Source: Pseudomonadota bacterium | GTDB lineage: Bacteria; Pseudomonadota; Alphaproteobacteria; Rhizobiales; Xanthobacteraceae | Reading direction: 5' to 3' | Length of the DNA stretch: 17,754 nucleotides | Assembly: GCA_023430245.1 (NCBI GenBank) | Contig: JAEZBA010000161.1 | Coordinates: 1 to 17,754 of the forward strand | Part shown: one piece after another, positions 14,951 to 17,754 of the stretch | Numbering within the stretch: position 1 is the stretch's first letter | Layout of the letters: each line of letters opens with the position of its first letter | Notes under the pieces: model-generated | Seen by the model: only the letters and a program-made list of their open reading frames with translations | What the model was told of the DNA's origin: nothing | Databases searched by the model: none | Program-made: the position numbers and the translations under genes

Positions 14951-14978
14951 AAACGCGGAGCGATCACTCGCCCCGCGT
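14949..14978 (-). terminator. Intrinsic terminator of the pobA-tctC transcript
   Basis: On the minus strand, ACGCGGGGCGA and TCGCTCCGCGT pair over 11 positions (one G-U wobble) with a GTGA tetraloop of the GNRA type (14978-14953), followed at once by TTTTATT. This is a textbook Rho-independent signal. On the plus strand the wobble becomes an A-C mismatch and no T-run follows, so it acts leftward only. Its T-run overlaps the TAA stop of the convergent gntR gene (14948-14950). Confidence 0.82.
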
Positions 14979-15047
14979 CAGTGTTAGCGGCACTTGCTTT
15001 TCTTGCCGTTATCCCGGCACCGCCCTTTTTCGTCTGTCGTTTCGCGC

Positions 15048-16031
15048 CTAATTGCCGAATTTCAGATTGCCAGCCTTGATCACGTCGGCCCACATCTTCT
15101 GCTCGTCGGCAATCAGCTTGGAGAATTCCGCCGTACCGGCGCCGGAAGTACGAACCGCCATGGCGCGAAGCTTGTCGCGTGCTTCGGTCTCGGTGATGAC
15201 CACACTCAGCTCCTTGTGCAGTTTCTCGACGATCGGCTTCGGCGTCGCCGCCGGCACGAAGAAGCCGCTCCAAAGGCTGACAACGACATCCGGGAAGCCC
15301 GCCTCAGCCATGGTCGGAACGTCGGGAAGATCGGGGAAGCGCTCTTTGGCGAGCACCGCCAGCGCCTTCAGCTTGCCACCCTTCACCTGCGGCACCATCG
15401 GCGGCGGATCGACGATCGTCATCGCGGCGTTGCCGGCGATCACCGCCAGAATGGATTCGCCCGAGCTCTTGTAGGGAATAGCGGTCCCGTTGGCACCCGA
15501 CTTCATCTTGAACAGTTCGGACGGCAGCGTGAAGGCGGGCGACGACGTCGCGTAATTCGCCTGGCCGGAATTGGTCTTGGTCCACTCGACCAGCTCCTTG
15601 GCCGTCTTCGCCGGATTTTCGGCGGAGACCGCAAGGAATAGCGGGAAGTCGCCGATCATGGTGACCGGTGTGAAGCTCTTCAGCGTATCGTAATCGGTCT
15701 TGAAGATCAGCGGGCCGATTGCCATCGCGCCGCTGGCGCCGACCAGGATGGTGTAACCGTCGGCCGGTTCGCGCGCGACGAATTCCGCCGCAGTGCGGCC
15801 GCCGGCTCCCGGCTTGTTCTCGACCACGACGGTCCAGCCGGTACGCTTCTGCAGCTCGTTCTGAATCAGCCGGGCGAAAATGTCGTTGCCGCCGCCGGCG
15901 GCGAAGCCGACCACCATGCGGATCGGCTTGTTCGGAAACGATGCCGCCGGGTCCTGCGCGGATGCAATTCCCGCAGAAAACGCAAGCGCCATGATCCCAA
16001 GCGACGCCCGAAGGCCCCACCCTGTTGCCAT
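15048..16031 (-). CDS. TctC/Bug-family tripartite tricarboxylate-type receptor
   Basis: A 327-residue periplasmic binding protein. The signal peptide spans about residues 1-25 (MATGWGLRASLGIMALAFSAGIASAQ). The mature protein opens with the Bug hallmark FPNKPIRMVVGFAAGGGNDIFARLI, followed by VVVENKPGAGGRTAAEFVAREPADGYT. GGGAGG lies five bases before the ATG at 16031. No TctA or TctB membrane subunits are nearby, which is common for these receptors. The gene follows pobA on the same strand after 117 nt. TctC-type receptors can serve aromatic acids (TphC for terephthalate is the known parallel), so a 4-hydroxybenzoate-related or other carboxylate ligand is plausible but inferred. Confidence 0.93.
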   Translation of the reverse strand: MATGWGLRASLGIMALAFSAGIASAQDPAASFPNKPIRMVVGFAAGGGNDIFARLIQNELQKRTGWTVVVENKPGAGGRTAAEFVAREPADGYTILVGASGAMAIGPLIFKTDYDTLKSFTPVTMIGDFPLFLAVSAENPAKTAKELVEWTKTNSGQANYATSSPAFTLPSELFKMKSGANGTAIPYKSSGESILAVIAGNAAMTIVDPPPMVPQVKGGKLKALAVLAKERFPDLPDVPTMAEAGFPDVVVSLWSGFFVPAATPKPIVEKLHKELSVVITETEARDKLRAMAVRTSGAGTAEFSKLIADEQKMWADVIKAGNLKFGN

Positions 16032-16123
16032 GCGAACCTCCCATTTGCGGCCTTGTCTCCGGCGGGAATGCCGGGCGGCCTTTCGAATCTCACCATAGCG
16101 TCGCGGCCGTCGACCGCGCAAGT

Positions 16124-16137
16124 TCCGCCGCGGCGGA
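16124..16137. repeat. 14-bp perfect palindrome between pobA and the TctC-type gene
   Basis: TCCGCCGCGGCGGA is its own reverse complement and lies 11 bp beyond the pobA stop, in the 117-bp gap before the TctC-type gene. It could be a regulator half-site pair or an intercistronic RNA structure, but in DNA this rich in G and C it may be chance. Confidence 0.3.
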
Positions 16138-16148
16138 GCGGCCCACCA

Positions 16149-17315
16149 TCAGACGATGGGCAGGCCGGTATATTGTTCGGCGAGCGAGGTCTGCGCCGCG
16201 GTCGAGTGCGCGATATAATCCAGTTCCGCAAGCTGACGGCGGCGATCGAACGGCACTTCGTCGGGGAAGACGTGGAAAATCTGCGTCATCCACCAGGAGA
16301 AGCGCTGCGCCTTCCACACCCGCTCGAGGCACGTCTTGGAATAGCCTGCCAGCAAATCGTTGTTGTTCTGCTTGTAGAAGGCATCCAGCGCGCGCGCGAG
16401 CATGCGCACGTCGGCAAGCGCCAGGTTCATGCCCTTGGCGCCGGTCGGCGGCACGATATGAGCGGAGTCGCCGGCGAGGAACAGCCGGCCGGTCTGCATC
16501 GGCTCGCAGACAAAGCTGCGCATCGACGTCACGCCCTTCTGCAGGATCTTTCCTTCCTGCAGCTTGCGCGTGCCGCCCAGGCGGATGTGCAGTTCCTCCC
16601 AGATGCGGTCGTCCGGCCAGTTGTTGACGTCTTCGTCGTAAGCGACCTGAATGTAGAGCCGCGCCAGCGTCGGCGAGCGCATCGTGTAAAGCGCAAAGCC
16701 GCGATCATGATAGGCATACATCAGTTCATCATCCGGTGGCGGCGATTCCGACAGGATGCCGAGCCAGCCGAACGGATACTCGCGGTCGTAGAAGGTCAGT
16801 TCGCCGGCCGGAAAGCCGGGGCGGCAGATGCCATGGAAGCCGTCGCAGCCGGCGATGAAATCGCAATCGATGCGCTGGTCCTTCCCATTGTGACGGAAGG
16901 TGATCGACGGCTTGTCGGTCCCGAAATCGTGGATCGCGGTATCCTCGACCTCGAACAGGATCTGTCCGCCGTCGGCGAGCCGCCGCGCGACCAGATCCTT
17001 CACCACCTCCTGCTGCCCGTAGATGGTGATGCCCTTGCCGACCAGCTTGCGGAAGTTCAGATGGTGGGCCTCGCCATTGACGCATAGATAGTTCCCGTCA
17101 TGGAACATCGCCTCGCGTGCCATCCGCTCGCCGACACCGGTTTCGGTCAGCATGTCGGTTGCCCATTGTTCGATCAGGCCGGCGCGGATGCGTTGTTCGA
17201 TATAGTCGCGGCTGCGGTTCTCGATCACGATCGAGTCGATGCCCTGCAGATGCAGGAGATGCGACAGCATCAGCCCAGCGGGGCCCGCACCGATGATTCC
17301 AACCTGAGTCCGCAT
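16149..17315 (-). CDS. pobA: 4-hydroxybenzoate 3-monooxygenase
   Basis: A 388-residue FAD enzyme that hydroxylates 4-hydroxybenzoate to protocatechuate, feeding the beta-ketoadipate pathway. FAD motifs: VGIIGAGPAGLML at residues 5-17, the DG motif CDFIAGCDGFHG (151-162), and GDSAHIVPPTGAKGMNLA near 280-300. Substrate residues known from Pseudomonas PobA are present at equivalent places: Tyr200, Arg213, Arg219-Leu-Tyr221 and Tyr382. Ser212 of the Pseudomonas enzyme is replaced by Thr211. The NADPH-site segment reads ENRSRDY (32-38) with Arg42 and Arg44. The ATG at 17315 gives the family N-terminus; a GTG at 17333 would add six residues and is less likely. The TctC-type gene lies downstream on the same strand. 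No pobR or pca genes are in the window. Confidence 0.95.
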   Translation of the reverse strand: MRTQVGIIGAGPAGLMLSHLLHLQGIDSIVIENRSRDYIEQRIRAGLIEQWATDMLTETGVGERMAREAMFHDGNYLCVNGEAHHLNFRKLVGKGITIYGQQEVVKDLVARRLADGGQILFEVEDTAIHDFGTDKPSITFRHNGKDQRIDCDFIAGCDGFHGICRPGFPAGELTFYDREYPFGWLGILSESPPPDDELMYAYHDRGFALYTMRSPTLARLYIQVAYDEDVNNWPDDRIWEELHIRLGGTRKLQEGKILQKGVTSMRSFVCEPMQTGRLFLAGDSAHIVPPTGAKGMNLALADVRMLARALDAFYKQNNNDLLAGYSKTCLERVWKAQRFSWWMTQIFHVFPDEVPFDRRRQLAELDYIAHSTAAQTSLAEQYTGLPIV

Positions 17316-17342
17316 AAGCGCACCGTCCCTCACAAAAATGGT

Positions 17343-17372
17343 GCGCGGGTGTTAGCGCGGGTGCGCCCGCGC
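17343..17372. repeat. Direct repeat and hairpin in the pobA leader
   Basis: GCGCGGGTG occurs at 17343-17351 and again at 17355-17363 (12-bp period). The second copy begins a perfect 7-bp stem, GCGCGGG (17355-17361) and CCCGCGC (17366-17372), with a 4-nt loop. It lies 28-57 bp upstream of the pobA start. No T-run follows, so attenuation or an activator site is possible but unproven. Confidence 0.45.
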
Positions 17373-17503
17373 CGCAAAGGTCAATTTTCCGGAAGCGATG
17401 GCATGATTGACGTTGCCAGATTCGATATCGTCCCCACGAAAGCCGGGCCCATAACCAACTGCTCTGGAAAATGCGTCACCGCCTGCGGGGGATGACCAGG
17501 CTC

Positions 17504-17754
17504 TCAGCGGTTATTGCGAGGATCGGCACGGAAGGTCTTGACCTCTGACGTGGTGCCGTCGCGATAGGTCAGTTCGACCGACATCACCTTGGTCTTCGGC
17601 GGCAATTTTATGTAGGGCTGCGCACTGGACGGGATCGACGACGGATCGCGCGGATCGCAGGGCGGCAGCGCCAGCTTCTTGTCGGGCACGGTGGAATCGA
17701 TACCGATCTTCACGTCACGGATCGCGCAGCGATAGGAGACGAGATGGGTATAAT
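17504..17754 (-). CDS. C-terminal part of an unrecognised protein (cut by the window edge)
   Basis: The reading frame is open to the right edge and ends at TGA 17506-17504, giving 82 C-terminal residues. An internal GTG at 17713 could be taken for a start, but the frame continues upstream (YTHLVSYRCAIRDV), so the gene probably begins outside the window. Visible features are two cysteines (in YRCAIRD and LPPCDPRD) about 26 residues apart, a Pro-rich middle (SAQPYIKLPPKTK) and a beta-strand-like end (VMSVELTYRDGTTSEVKTF). This could be a periplasmic beta-rich domain with a disulfide. I do not recognise the family. Confidence 0.65.
   Translation of the reverse strand, partial: YTHLVSYRCAIRDVKIGIDSTVPDKKLALPPCDPRDPSSIPSSAQPYIKLPPKTKVMSVELTYRDGTTSEVKTFRADPRNNR

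Noticed and set aside
1..17754. CRISPR arrays, tRNA/rRNA genes, transposases, toxin-antitoxin pairs, phage or defence genes
   Set aside because: I looked for repeated spaced units, cloverleaf-like segments and recognisable protein motifs on both strands and found none.

Overview
The window looks like a piece of a high-GC alphaproteobacterial chromosome, most likely Bradyrhizobium or a close relative. The argC, parE, FkbM, TRAP, PobA and TctC-type proteins all read as Rhizobiales-type sequences. This placement rests on protein style and was not tested by any search. The window is fully packed with genes: no gap exceeds 300 bp (the longest, 3252-3527, is 276 bp). No rRNA, tRNA, CRISPR array or insertion sequence was seen.

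Region 1 (64-2188) is a compact sulfur/redox module. A carboxymuconolactone decarboxylase/AhpD-like protein is divergent from an operon of a BigR/YgaV-type ArsR repressor with two conserved cysteines, a YgaP-like rhodanese with a DUF2892 tail, and a TauE/SafE permease. The two arms share an AT-rich promoter whose palindromes overlap both -35 elements and the forward -10. The module ends 4 bp from the 3' end of argC, so it may be an accessory insertion next to a core gene.

Region 2 (2193-4375) has argC (arginine biosynthesis) on the minus strand, divergent from a small secreted His/Cys-containing protein and a secreted DUF305 protein with a His-rich N-terminus. This pair is typical of copper/metal handling neighbourhoods.

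Region 3 (4456-8082, minus strand) has two tandem Tat-exported metallo-beta-lactamase-fold hydrolases resembling the methyl parathion hydrolase/lactonase family, each with a full di-metal site. Upstream of them lies a dedA-fkbM pair.

Region 4 (8249-10333, plus strand) is parE (topoisomerase IV subunit B). Its stop codon abuts the stop codon of the convergent dctM gene.

Region 5 (10334-14950) is a catabolic/transport unit. On the minus strand is an FAH-family hydrolase followed by a TRAP transporter (DctP, DctQ, DctM). Divergent from it is a GntR/FCD regulator. The shared intergenic region carries a perfect 13-bp inverted repeat, the probable operator.

Region 6 (15048-17315, minus strand) is pobA (4-hydroxybenzoate 3-monooxygenase) followed by a TctC/Bug periplasmic receptor. 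It ends in a strong intrinsic terminator that overlaps the gntR stop codon. Regions 5 and 6 together suggest uptake and catabolism of aromatic or carboxylic acids. The right edge holds the C-terminal part of an unrecognised protein.
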